Of a stretch of DNA of 64,000 nucleotides, positions 1 to 13,266 are shown one piece after another. The position numbers were made by a program, and so were the translations under genes. The stretch's first letter is position 1; every line of letters starts with the position of its first letter. The notes under the pieces are model-generated. The model saw only the letters and a program-made list of their open reading frames with translations. It ran no database searches and was not told the DNA's origin. Source of the DNA: Holophagales bacterium (GTDB lineage Bacteria > Acidobacteriota > Thermoanaerobaculia > Multivoradales > Multivoraceae). Location: assembly GCA_009837885.1 (NCBI GenBank), contig VXSP01000044.1, positions 123,961 to 187,960 of the forward strand, read 5' to 3'.

Positions 1-398
1 CCGACCATCTTGCCGGCGCGGGCCACACTGTGGTTGGGCAGGGTGGCAAGGGTGACGCCGTCGCGGCCGTTGATGCGGTCCAGGGCCGCGGCGTCGACGC
101 GCAGCACGCCCAGCATCTGCGCGTGCAGGTTGACGCGCCCGGTCGTCGGCCCCCGCAGGTCGAGACCCGTTCCGGCGACGGCCTCACTGACCCGGCGGGC
201 GGCTTCGTTCTCGTCGACGTCGCCGGGTTCGAGCCGGGCCGCGAAGACCCGGTCGCGGCCGAGACCGGCCAGCACCTTCAGTTCCTCGTCGCCGAGCGCG
301 CGGCCCTTCCGCAGCACGCGCCGGCCCTCGTTGTCGTAGACGTTGTGGCCGAGGATGGCGTCGTGAGCGTCGGTGAGCGGCGTCGCTTCGAACTTCAT
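1..398 (-). CDS. Molybdopterin-binding-like protein (partial, runs off window start)
   Basis: Manual minus-strand translation from ATG at 398: MKFEATPLTDAHDAILGHNVYDNEGRRVLRKGRALGDEELKVLAGLGRDRVFAARLEPGDVDENEAA...TGRVNLHAQMLGVLRVDAAALDRINGRDGVTLATLPNHSVARAGKMV; resembles MoeA/MobA-associated molybdopterin-binding proteins. Confidence 0.65.
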   Translation of the reverse strand, partial: MKFEATPLTDAHDAILGHNVYDNEGRRVLRKGRALGDEELKVLAGLGRDRVFAARLEPGDVDENEAARRVSEAVAGTGLDLRGPTTGRVNLHAQMLGVLRVDAAALDRINGRDGVTLATLPNHSVARAGKMV

Positions 399-487
399 CG
401 TGGATCGGTTCTCCGAAGGGGAAACTACACTGATTGAGTTCGCTGCCGCCCGGGCTCGGGCTCGCCGCTTCGCGGCTCGCGCTCCAT

Positions 488-513
488 GCCGGCGGGGACG
501 CCGGCGCACCCAG
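488..513 (+). repeat. Dispersed hairpin repeat, copy A
   Basis: GCCGGCGGGGACGCCGGCGCACCCAG: stem GCCGGCG/CGCCGGC, loop GGGA. Confidence 0.65.
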
Positions 514-547
514 TGGGCGGAACCCGGAGAGATAAACTCCGTCCGCC

Positions 548-1705
548 ATGGCCTCCGACAACTACGGCCGAATCGACGGCTGGCGCGACGAACTGACCGA
601 GTGGCGGCGCGACTTCCACCGGCACCCGGAGCTCGCCTTCGAGGAGGAGCGGACGTCGCAGATCGTTACGGAACGGCTGCGGTCGTTCGGCATCGAAGAG
701 GTGCATCACGGCATCGCAAAGACCGGAGTCGTCGCGACGATTCGCGCCGGCAGTTCGGATCGCGCCGTGGCGCTGCGGGCGGACATGGACGCGCTGCCGA
801 TCCAGGAGCAGAACCACTTCGGGCACTGCTCGACCGCGCCCGGGAAGATGCATGCCTGCGGCCACGACGGTCACACCGCGATGCTGCTGGGCGCCGCCCG
901 CTACCTCGCGGAGACCCGGAGCTTCGACGGCACGGTCCAGCTCATCTTCCAGCCGGCCGAGGAGAAGGACGGCGGCGCCGGGGTCATGGTGCGGGAAGGG
1001 CTGTTCGAGCGTTTCCCCGCGGACAAGGTCTTCGGCCTGCACAACTTTCCGGGCGTGCCGACCGGCGCCTTCGCGACGAACAGCGGTCCCTTCATGGCCG
1101 CGATCGACCAGTTCGAGATCGAGATCCGGGGCCGCGGAACGCACGGCGCCTGGCCGCACAGCGGCATCGACCCGATCGTCGCCGCGTCGCAGGTCGTGAT
1201 GGGGCTCCAGACCCTGGTGTCCCGCAACGTCGATCCCCGACGCCGGGCGGTGGTGTCCGTGACGATGAGCCATGCCGGCGAAGCGTTCAACGTGATCCCG
1301 GAGACCGCGTACCTCGCCGGGGGCGTGCGTTCCTTCCTGCGCGAGGTGCAGGACACCCTCGAGCTGGGGCTGGAGCGCGTCGTCCACGGCGTCTGCGCCG
1401 CCCACGGCGCCTCGGCCAAGGTGGACTACGAGCGCTACTACCCGGCGACGGTGAACGCGCCGCGCGAGACGGAGGAGATGACCGCCGCGGCGCTCAGCAT
1501 GGGCTGGGAGGTCGACACGGAGATGGAGCCGCTGATGGGCTCCGACGACTTCGCGTTCCTGGCCGAGGAGCGTCCGGGGTCCTTCATGATGATCGGCAAC
1601 GGCGACAGCGAGATGCTGCACACGCCGCGGTACGACTTCAACGACGAGCTGCTGACGATCGGCGCCAAGTACTGGGCGCGGCTGGCCGAGAGTCAGCTTT
1701 CCTAG
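548..1705 (+). CDS. M20 family amidohydrolase (hippurate hydrolase-like)
   Basis: RRDFHRHPELAFEE, ALRADMDALPIQE, HACGHDGHTAMLLGAA, GTVQLIFQPAEE motifs. Confidence 0.93.
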   Translation: MASDNYGRIDGWRDELTEWRRDFHRHPELAFEEERTSQIVTERLRSFGIEEVHHGIAKTGVVATIRAGSSDRAVALRADMDALPIQEQNHFGHCSTAPGKMHACGHDGHTAMLLGAARYLAETRSFDGTVQLIFQPAEEKDGGAGVMVREGLFERFPADKVFGLHNFPGVPTGAFATNSGPFMAAIDQFEIEIRGRGTHGAWPHSGIDPIVAASQVVMGLQTLVSRNVDPRRRAVVSVTMSHAGEAFNVIPETAYLAGGVRSFLREVQDTLELGLERVVHGVCAAHGASAKVDYERYYPATVNAPRETEEMTAAALSMGWEVDTEMEPLMGSDDFAFLAEERPGSFMMIGNGDSEMLHTPRYDFNDELLTIGAKYWARLAESQLS

Positions 1706-1854
1706 CGCCTCCCGGAAACAAAGCCGGCGGCCGGGGCGTATTCCCTGATGACGCGGGCGGTTGGCCGGGTGAACAGGCCCCGGTTTCTCAATACTCTCTC
1801 CAAGGAGCTGGTCGCCGCCCGCGCGTTGCCCCCAAAAGGACCTGAAAGAAAGCC

Positions 1855-3018
1855 ATGAACTTCGCCCATACCTTCAGGATCCCGACCGCTCAGACCCTCG
1901 CGGCGGTGATCCTCCTGTCCCTCCCCCTGGTGGCCGGCTGCGCGTTCGACAGCGGCGTGGCCGGCGAGCCGCCGGTGCCGGAGGCCGCGACATTGGCGGC
2001 CGACGATGCGATTCCCGTCGCCGCGCTGCCGCTTTTCCGTGGCCGGATCGAGTCCGTGCTCCGGTTCTCGACGAACCTCGAAGCCGAGAACCGGGTCGAC
2101 GTGCTGGCCGAGGCCGAGCGGCACGTGACCGACCTCCTCGTCGAGGAGGGAGACGCCGTGCGCGCCGGCCAGACCATGCTGTTGCTCGAGGACGAGGCGC
2201 AGCGCACGGCGCTCAAGAGGGTCGAGAGCCAGCTCGAGCGCTCCCGCCTCGAGTACGAGCGCCAGAATCGTCTCTTCGAGCAGGACCTGATCAGCGAACA
2301 GGCCTACAACCAGGCGCGCTACGACATGGAGCAGCTCGAGCTGGCGCTCGAGGACGCCGAGCGGGAGTTGGGCTACGCGACGGTTGCGGCGCCGATCTCA
2401 GGCGTCGTCACGGAGCGGCTCATCAACGTGGGCGACCACGTCGAGACTCACGCCAAGCTGTTCGAGATCGTTGACTTCGACTCGATCGTCGCCCGGGTGT
2501 TCGTGCCCGAGCGGCAATTGGCGGGTCTGTTCGTCGGCCAGCCGGCTCGGATACTGGCCCAGTCCCTCGCGGGCTCGCGGGATGCGGCGATCGAGCGCAT
2601 CTCGCCGGTGGTCGATCCCCAGAGCGGCACGGTCAAGGTCACGCTCGGCATTCCGGGCAACCAGGGCCTGCTGCCCGGCATGTACGTCGAGGTCGACCTC
2701 GTGGCCGCCGCTCTGGAGGACACGTTGCTGGCGCCGAAGCGGGCGCTCGTCTACGACCAGGAGCAGGTCTTCGTGTTCCGGGTTGCTCAGGGCGACGACG
2801 GTCCCCGCGCGGAGCGGCTGCTGGTCCGGATCCTCGTCGAGAGTGAGGACGTCGTCCATCTCGAAGGCGACCTGACCGACGGCGAGCGTCTGATCGTGGC
2901 CGGGCAGGCGGGATTGAAAGACGGCGCCCGGATCCGTCTGCTCGATCCGAGAGAAGCCCTCGGCTCGGGGGCGGAACTGGGCGCGGCGTCGACTCCGACC
3001 TACCAGCCCGCAAGCTGA
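1855..3018 (+). CDS. RND efflux membrane-fusion protein (HlyD/AcrA family lipoprotein)
   Basis: Lipobox-like LVAGC; lipoyl/biotinyl halves (VDVLAEAERHVTDLLVEEGDAVRAGQTMLLLED; GVVTERLINVGDHV); immediately upstream of RND permeases. Confidence 0.92.
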   Translation: MNFAHTFRIPTAQTLAAVILLSLPLVAGCAFDSGVAGEPPVPEAATLAADDAIPVAALPLFRGRIESVLRFSTNLEAENRVDVLAEAERHVTDLLVEEGDAVRAGQTMLLLEDEAQRTALKRVESQLERSRLEYERQNRLFEQDLISEQAYNQARYDMEQLELALEDAERELGYATVAAPISGVVTERLINVGDHVETHAKLFEIVDFDSIVARVFVPERQLAGLFVGQPARILAQSLAGSRDAAIERISPVVDPQSGTVKVTLGIPGNQGLLPGMYVEVDLVAAALEDTLLAPKRALVYDQEQVFVFRVAQGDDGPRAERLLVRILVESEDVVHLEGDLTDGERLIVAGQAGLKDGARIRLLDPREALGSGAELGAASTPTYQPAS

Positions 3019-3048
3019 TCCGACACTCGACATAGACAGGAGCGCGGC

Positions 3049-6608
<3,560 letters not shown>

Positions 6609-6612
<4 letters not shown>

Positions 6613-9600
6613 TCCCCGGCGGAATGATCCCGGGCGGACTGGGCAGGTCCCTACCCCGGCTCTCGCTGGAGCGCCGCGTCGGTGTCCTCGTTGTCGTCGG
6701 CGCGGTCCTGGTCATGGGATTGGTGGCGGCCCTGTCGCTGCCGATCGAACTGATCCCGTCCGGCTACAGCTCGCCCTTCCTGCGAGTGACCGTCCCGTGG
6801 CGGGACGCGCCGCCTCAGGAGGTACTGGACAAGATCACGATCCCGCTGGAAGAGGAGCTGGCGACCATTCGCGGGCTCGAGAACCAGTACTCGTTCTGCG
6901 CCGTCGGCTTCAGCCAGGTCTTCCTGAGCTTCGCGCACGGGACCGACATGGACGTCGCCTACCGCGAGGTCCGGGACCGGATCGAGCGCGCCCGGGCACG
7001 TCTGCCGGAGGATGTCCAGCAGGTCTTCATCCGCAAGGACGACGACGCCGGGATACCGGTGGCGATGGTTGGCGTCCTGGTCGACGAGGGGACGGCCGAC
7101 ACCTACAACCTGATCCAGAACGAGGTGATCCTGAAGCTCGAGCGGCTACCCGGCGTGGCCTCGGTTGACGCGCAGGGCCTGATGGAGCGGGAAGTGCTGA
7201 TCGAGCTCGACCGGCAGCGGGTCGAAGCGGCGGGCCTGAACATCTTCGAGATCGCCCAGGACCTGCAATCGGACTACTTCACCCTGGCCTCGGGCAACGT
7301 TCGCGCCGGGGACCGCAAGCTGCTCCTGCGATCGGTTGCGGGTTATCCCGCGCCCCAGAACGTCCGCGACATGTGGATCACCGACACGGTGCGGCTGGGC
7401 GACATCGCCTCCGTGCGCTACGACGTGCCCGACGATGAGTTCCGGGTGCGGGTGAACGGCCTGCCCGCCTACGCGATCCGGGTGCAGAAGGAAGGCGAGG
7501 CGAACGCGCTGGAAGTGGCCCGCGAGGTCGAACGCGTGGTGCGGGAACTGGCGGCGAATCCGCGCCTCACGGCAATCGAGGCGGACGTGATCATGAGTTC
7601 GGGCGAGATCATCCGCGACTCGATGGGAGTGCTCCTGTCGAGCGGCCGGATCGGGGCGATCTTCGCGGTGATCGTGCTCTTCTTCTTCCTCCGCCGGCTG
7701 CGGATGAGCCTGATCATCGCCTTCTCGATCCCGCTCTCCATGGTCGTGGCGGTGGTCGCCATGTACTTCTTCGGCGAGACCTTCAACGTGATCTCGCTGC
7801 TCGGGCTGATGATCTCGGTCGGGCTCCTGGTCGACAACTCGGTGGTGGTCGCCGAGAACATCCACCGCCTGCACCAGAGCGGCGTGGGGCGTCGTCAGGC
7901 GACGCTGCAGGGGGCGGGGGAGATCGCGCTGGCGATCACCACGGCCACCCTGACCACCGTCATCGTGTTCCTGCCGGTTTCGCTGGTCGAGGGTCAGGGT
8001 CAGTTCATGCTGCTCCGGCTCGTCATCCCGATCACGGTTTCTCTGCTCGCTTCCCTGGTGGTGGCGCTGGTCGTCGTTCCGCTGGCCGTTTACGTCACGC
8101 TGCCGTCGCGGTCGTCGAGTGAAAGCGGGGCGCTGCGCCACGCCCGGAACGCGTCGAACGTCGTCCTGCGACGGGCCTATGACGCGACCTTCGGTCTCCT
8201 GAACCGCGTCTACAACGGCATGCTGGCCTACGGGCTGCGCCGCCGGCTCGACGTCGTCCTCCTCCTCGTGGCCGCCCTGCCGCTGACCCAGGTCGCCGCC
8301 AGCGGCCGGCTCGAGGTCGCCCCGATGTCGGAGGACGACCAGGCCTTCTTCAACGTCGAGGTGCGGTTGCCGCGGAACATCTCGTTCGACGAGACGATCG
8401 AGTACTTCGCGCGCGCCGAGGAGAAGATCGACGGCCTGCGCGAGGAACTCGATCTCGACTACCTCGTCTTCTTCCACGAGCGCACCTGGGGCCAGGTCCA
8501 GGGGATCATGGCGACCGGCGCCGACCTCAAGATGCGCGAAGTCACCGAGCGGGTGATCGACCTGATGCCCGAAATGCCGGGCGTGCGCTTCCACACCGGC
8601 TTCGCGTCGGAGCAGGAGACGACCGACAAGGCGCTCGAGACGCTGACCCTGTTCGGCGAGGACGCCGAGGTTCTGGAAGAGGTGGCGATCGGCGTCGAGG
8701 ACCGGCTGGCGCGGGTGCCGGGCGTGCTGGCGGTCAAGAAGTCGGCCGACGAGGCTCCGAACGAACTCGCGCTGGTCCTGGACCGGGATCTCGCGATGCG
8801 CCAGCAGGTCAACCCGCGGACGCTGGCGGTGATGGTCGGCTACGCCCTGCGCGGCCAGGCGCTGCCACGGATTTACTACGGCGGACGCGACATCCCGGTG
8901 CGCATCCGCTTCGAGGAGGAGGACCGCCAGAGTCTCGCGGAACTCCGTGACTTCTCGGTGCCGACCGAGACAGGTGAGGCGCTCGCCATCGGCACCCTCG
9001 TCGACGTGCGCCAGCAGCCGTCCGCGACCCGGATCTCACGCCGCGACAAGCAGACCGCGCGCCGGATCACGGTCGAGCTCGAAGAGGGCCGGGAGAGCGA
9101 GGCGCGGCGGGCGGTCCGCGCCGTCGCCGCGCAGACCGACCTGCCCGAAGGCGTGGCCTGGGCGCGGCTGGTGCGCAACGTCGCCGCAGAGGAGACCCGG
9201 AACCTGATGATCGCGGCGCTCATGTCGATCGCCTTCGTCTATCTCCTGATGGGCTTCCTGTTCGAGAGCTTCCTGCTGCCGTTGGCGATCCTGGTAACCA
9301 TTCCGCTCGCCAGCATGGGGGTGACCTGGATTCACCTGCTCGCCGGGCGCGACCTCGACTTCCTCGGGCTGGTCGGCCTGATCATCCTGATCGGGGTGGT
9401 CGTGAACAACGGCATCGTGCTCCTCGACTCGGTCAATCGGCTGCGGGCCGCGGGCATGGCGAGGGCCGAGGCCCTGCTGGAGGCTGCCAACCGGCGTTTC
9501 CGGCCGATCATGATGACCGCGCTGACCACGATCGGCGGCATGGTGCCGCTGTTGTTCGGCCAGCCGACCCAGATGGGCCTGAGCTACAAGAGCTTCGCCC

Positions 9601-9752
9601 TGACCCTGATCGGCGGCATGGCCGCGGCGACGCTGCTGACCCTGCTCGCGGTGCCCGTGTTCTACACGCTGATCGAGGACGGCCGGGCCTGGGTCGGGCG
9701 GACGCTGGCGGGCGCACTCGCGCCGAGGGGGCGATCGCAGCCAGTCCCGTGA
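6609..9752 (+). CDS. RND family efflux permease (second subunit)
   Basis: ATGA overlap with upstream permease; GLMISVGLLVDNSVVVAENIHRLH, GLIILIGVVVNNGIVLLDSVNRLR. Confidence 0.94.
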
Positions 9753-9813
9753 AGATCCATTCGATTGGACGGTTTGGCGGAGTTCTGGCGAGAAAACCGT
9801 GAGGATTCGGCTT

Positions 9814-9834
9814 GCCTGCAACGGTGTTGTAGGC
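9814..9834 (+). terminator. Candidate intrinsic terminator / leader hairpin
   Basis: GCCTGCAAC-GGT-GTTGTAGGC (9-bp stem with one G-U) followed by TTCCTT, 62 nt after the RND operon stop. Confidence 0.4.
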
Positions 9835-9971
9835 TTCCTTCGCAAGCGACAGGTAGCTCTCCGGTTGGGGCAGCCGGGGTACGGATGACCCAGGAGGCAT
9901 CCGAAGCTCTTCCATCCGATTCCACCGGCTTGGCCCTGCCCCCGGGGAGTCGGAAGAACCGCCACCCTTAC

Positions 9972-9987
9972 TGGCTGATCAGCCAGC
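9972..9987. promoter_or_regulatory. 16-bp perfect palindrome CTGGCTGATCAGCCAG upstream of TonB receptor start
   Basis: Read directly; just upstream of SD AGGAGG and ATG at 10008. Confidence 0.4.
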
Positions 9988-10007
9988 AAGAAAGAGGAGG
10001 ACAGTTC

Positions 10008-13000
10008 ATGAAGCGCATCCTGGCCCTGGCCGGAACCCTCGTTCTCTTCGGTCTCGCGCCGCCCGCCGCGGCCGACAGCCCGGAAACCGGCATCGTCGTC
10101 GGAAGAGCAGTCGACACGAACGGAGACCCCGTCCCCGGCGTAACGGTCACCCTCGCCGGCGAGCGAGGAGACAAGGTGGCGATCGCCGATGCCGACGGTG
10201 CGTACCGATTCGCTCTGGTGACGCCTGGGCCCTACACGGTGAGGGGCGCCCTCGATGGTTACGGGACCGCGGAGAGCGCGGTGCAGGTGACTCCGGGCAC
10301 CCGCTCGGAAGTCGCACTGACCATGCGGCTCGAAGCGGAGGGAGAGATCACGGTCATCGCCGAGGCGCCGGTGATCAACCGCTTCGAGTCGACATCCGCC
10401 GGCACGGTCACATCGGAAGTGGCGGAGAACGTGACCTCGCTCAACTCGAACTACTACAGCACGCTCGCGCTGCTGCCGGGTGTGACTTCCGACGGCGATC
10501 TGGCCGACGAGTACCCGGGGAGCAACGGTTCGCGATGGATGGAGGCCGCAGTCTTCGTTGACGGCGTCGATACGACCTACACGCGGCGGGGCGGCTCCCG
10601 TCTGTATCTGCCCACTATCGCCGTGTCCTCGACCTCCCTGCAGTCCACCTCCGGCAGCGCCGAGTACGGGCGCGCCACCGGCGGCGTCACCAACGTCACC
10701 ACCAAGTCGGGTACGAACCGGTTTCACGGCGACTACTATGCCCACCGGCAGCAGGGCGACTGGGTATCGGAGTTCAAGCACCATCCGGAGCTCACGGAGC
10801 GAGTTACGTGTCAGGTGCGGAGAGTCGTCAGACCTGATCTCCTTGCCCGCTCCCCCTACTGCAATCCGGACTTCTTCGTCCGTACCGAGGAGCAGAAGGA
10901 CTACTCGGACTTGACGCTGCAAGGGTCGCTCGGTGGTCCGATTGCGCGGAACCGGGCCTGGTTCTTCGTTGCGGCCGCCGACACGAACACGTTCAGCAGC
11001 CAGGAGACGTACGGCGGCGACATCGTCGACAACAGCGCCTACGTCGGCAGCCGGATCGCCAAGCTGAACTTCCAGCCCAGCCCCTCCCATGCCCTTGCCG
11101 CCTACTACACTTCGTCGCCGCTCGACGTCACGTTCATTCTCGGCGACCTGCCGGCGGACAGGTACACGGCCACGCCGCACATCTTCGGCGGCGAGCTCCT
11201 GACCGGCAACTGGAACTGGAGCGCCAGCCAGGACGTGTTCATGGAGTTCAAGCTGGCGTTCCACGATTCCAGCGAGCACAAGCCGCTGAACGCGGGCGAC
11301 GGGTACGACCTGGAATCCGCCCTTCTCGAGAAGCAGCAGGATCCGCGCTATCCGCCGAGCAATCTGGGGCCACACAACCCGGGCAACAACTTCCATGGTT
11401 ACGTCGGCTTCGACGGGCAGGACCACTGGTGGAACGGCTGGATACTGGACAACGGTTTCGGCCGCAACGACTATCCGCGGGACCAGGCGAATGTTCGCAC
11501 CACCTGGTTCGCCAACGACAACCACGAGGCGCTGTTCGGGGCGGACTGGCAGAGCGTTGGCTGGGTGCAGAACCTGCAACGGAACAACATCTACGTCGGC
11601 AACCAGTTCGACATCAACAGCCCCTCCGGTTTCGACGTCTGCAGCATCATCGCGCTGGGTTATCGCCTCTGCTATCTGGAGGACTACTCGCCTGCCGACA
11701 TGGTGGGCCAACCCGTCCTCGACGGCACCAGATCGTCGAACGTGGCGCTGTTCGCCCGTGACAGGTTCTCCGCGGGCGATCACTGGACCTTCAACCTGGG
11801 GCTCCGCTACGAAGATCAGGTGCACAAGAACGACGTGCGCCGCACGGTGATCGACGCGCAGGACCTCTCTCCCCGGCTCTTCGCCGCCTACGACTTCGGA
11901 GGCGACGGACGCACGCTGCTCAGCCTGAATCTGGGCCGCTCCTACCAGCACATGCCGCAGGATCTCGTCAACAACCACCTGCTCGAAGGATGGAACGGCA
12001 CCAATGCGTGGGACCGCCTCATCTACTGCGATGCGGCCGCGGCGTTCTTCCTCTCGTATGTCTGCAACGGCGTTGGCTACACGGGCCTCGTCGGCAGGCA
12101 GCGTCCCGGCGCCATGTGGCAGCAGATCGATGCCGGCGTGATCCCAAACATCGACATCGAGCCCTACTTCAAGGACGAGATCGACCTGAGTCTGCGCTGG
12201 TCGCTGAACCCGAGCTGGTACTTCCAGGCGAGCGCCATCTACTGGACGTTCCAGAACTCGATCGGCACGACGCAGCAGCGTCTGCCGAACGGCGACTTCT
12301 TCACCTTGACCGAGAACTACAAGGACTATGAGGAGATTCTCGGCGCGCTCGGCTTGGCGGACCCGGAGGTGCTCGCGAACTTCGAAGAGGGAAGGCGCAC
12401 CTACCGGTCCCTCCAGTTGCAGCTCAACCGGAACTTCCGCAACGACTGGGCGCTCTACAACAACCTGACGCTGGCCGACGCCAGGGGCCACTTCTGGGGC
12501 GGGTTGTTCGACAACACGAACTCGGACTACGGGCGGAACCTGGATGTCGTTCTGACCCAGGGTCACATCGATTCGTGCGCCGGCGGTCAGCTCGTCAGGA
12601 GTGGAGGGCAGCCCGTGATCGGAGCCGACGGCAACGAGGTCGTCAGGCCGTACCCGGTCGACTGCGAAGCGGCGCTCTCGGGATTCCTGGGCCAGGCGGT
12701 GTCGACGATCAACCGCTACGGCACCGTCGGCGAGAACAACGAGCTCACCTGGAACAGCTTCGGCTTCAAGACCTGGGATCTGGGGAACACCGGGCAACGG
12801 TTCATGCTGGGCGGCTCGTTCTCATGGCGTTCCGGCAAACCCTGGCAGCGGACGGCGGGCGCGGGTCTTGGAAGCTGCGGCAGTACCTTCGACGGCTGCG
12901 ATCCGGTGCAGGCCGCCTTCAGTTCGGGCACGGCCCTCTACCTCGAACCTCGAGGCACCCGCGATCCGCACAACTCGAACTGGAACATCAATCTCACGCT

Positions 13001-13178
13001 GGACTGGGAGTTCCCGATCAAGGGGGAGGTCAGGGGCAGCCTCCGTCTCGACGGGCGCAACGTCACGAACAACCAGGAGTCTCTGCGATTGTCGAGCCAG
13101 GGCGAGGTGAACACCTCCCGCTACATAGGCTGGCAGGCGCCGCGACGGTTTGCCCTGTCGGCGACGCTGAGCTTCTGA
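10008..13178 (+). CDS. TonB-dependent receptor with carboxypeptidase-regulatory-like N-terminal domain
   Basis: Signal peptide MKRILALAGTLVLFGLAPPAAA; GRAVDTNGDPVPGVTVTL; plug SAEYGRATGGVTNVTTKSGTNRFHG; C-terminal aromatic RRFALSATLSF; start trimmed from ORF 9765 because of the SD. Confidence 0.9.
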   Translation: MKRILALAGTLVLFGLAPPAAADSPETGIVVGRAVDTNGDPVPGVTVTLAGERGDKVAIADADGAYRFALVTPGPYTVRGALDGYGTAESAVQVTPGTRSEVALTMRLEAEGEITVIAEAPVINRFESTSAGTVTSEVAENVTSLNSNYYSTLALLPGVTSDGDLADEYPGSNGSRWMEAAVFVDGVDTTYTRRGGSRLYLPTIAVSSTSLQSTSGSAEYGRATGGVTNVTTKSGTNRFHGDYYAHRQQGDWVSEFKHHPELTERVTCQVRRVVRPDLLARSPYCNPDFFVRTEEQKDYSDLTLQGSLGGPIARNRAWFFVAAADTNTFSSQETYGGDIVDNSAYVGSRIAKLNFQPSPSHALAAYYTSSPLDVTFILGDLPADRYTATPHIFGGELLTGNWNWSASQDVFMEFKLAFHDSSEHKPLNAGDGYDLESALLEKQQDPRYPPSNLGPHNPGNNFHGYVGFDGQDHWWNGWILDNGFGRNDYPRDQANVRTTWFANDNHEALFGADWQSVGWVQNLQRNNIYVGNQFDINSPSGFDVCSIIALGYRLCYLEDYSPADMVGQPVLDGTRSSNVALFARDRFSAGDHWTFNLGLRYEDQVHKNDVRRTVIDAQDLSPRLFAAYDFGGDGRTLLSLNLGRSYQHMPQDLVNNHLLEGWNGTNAWDRLIYCDAAAAFFLSYVCNGVGYTGLVGRQRPGAMWQQIDAGVIPNIDIEPYFKDEIDLSLRWSLNPSWYFQASAIYWTFQNSIGTTQQRLPNGDFFTLTENYKDYEEILGALGLADPEVLANFEEGRRTYRSLQLQLNRNFRNDWALYNNLTLADARGHFWGGLFDNTNSDYGRNLDVVLTQGHIDSCAGGQLVRSGGQPVIGADGNEVVRPYPVDCEAALSGFLGQAVSTINRYGTVGENNELTWNSFGFKTWDLGNTGQRFMLGGSFSWRSGKPWQRTAGAGLGSCGSTFDGCDPVQAAFSSGTALYLEPRGTRDPHNSNWNINLTLDWEFPIKGEVRGSLRLDGRNVTNNQESLRLSSQGEVNTSRYIGWQAPRRFALSATLSF

Positions 13179-13231
13179 CACCTCCTGGCGGGACGCGGCG
13201 CTCGCCCGCGGGTACCCAGCCAAACCTCAAG

Positions 13232-13257
13232 GAGAGCCCGGCTTCGGCCGGGCTCTC
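13232..13257. terminator. Strong bidirectional intrinsic terminator between convergent genes
   Basis: GAGAGCCCGGC-TTCG-GCCGGGCTCTC, perfect 11-bp stem with TTCG loop. Confidence 0.8.
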
Positions 13258-13266
13258 GCTCTCTCC

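Noticed and set aside
373-1845. 490-aa plus-strand ORF
   Set aside because: Overlaps the clear M20 amidohydrolase in another frame; Arg/Ala/Gly-rich shadow translation.
9765-10007. N-terminal extension of the TonB receptor ORF from 9765
   Set aside because: No signal-peptide character; a strong SD and signal peptide start at 10008.
9753-10007. c-di-GMP or cobalamin riboswitch in the leader
   Set aside because: Partial resemblance (GCAGCCGGGGTACGGATG) only; conserved core elements of those riboswitch classes were not found by eye.
9036-12797. 1253-aa minus-strand ORF
   Set aside because: Antisense to the RND2 and TonB receptor genes, both with clear family motifs; composition is an artefact of high-GC codon usage.
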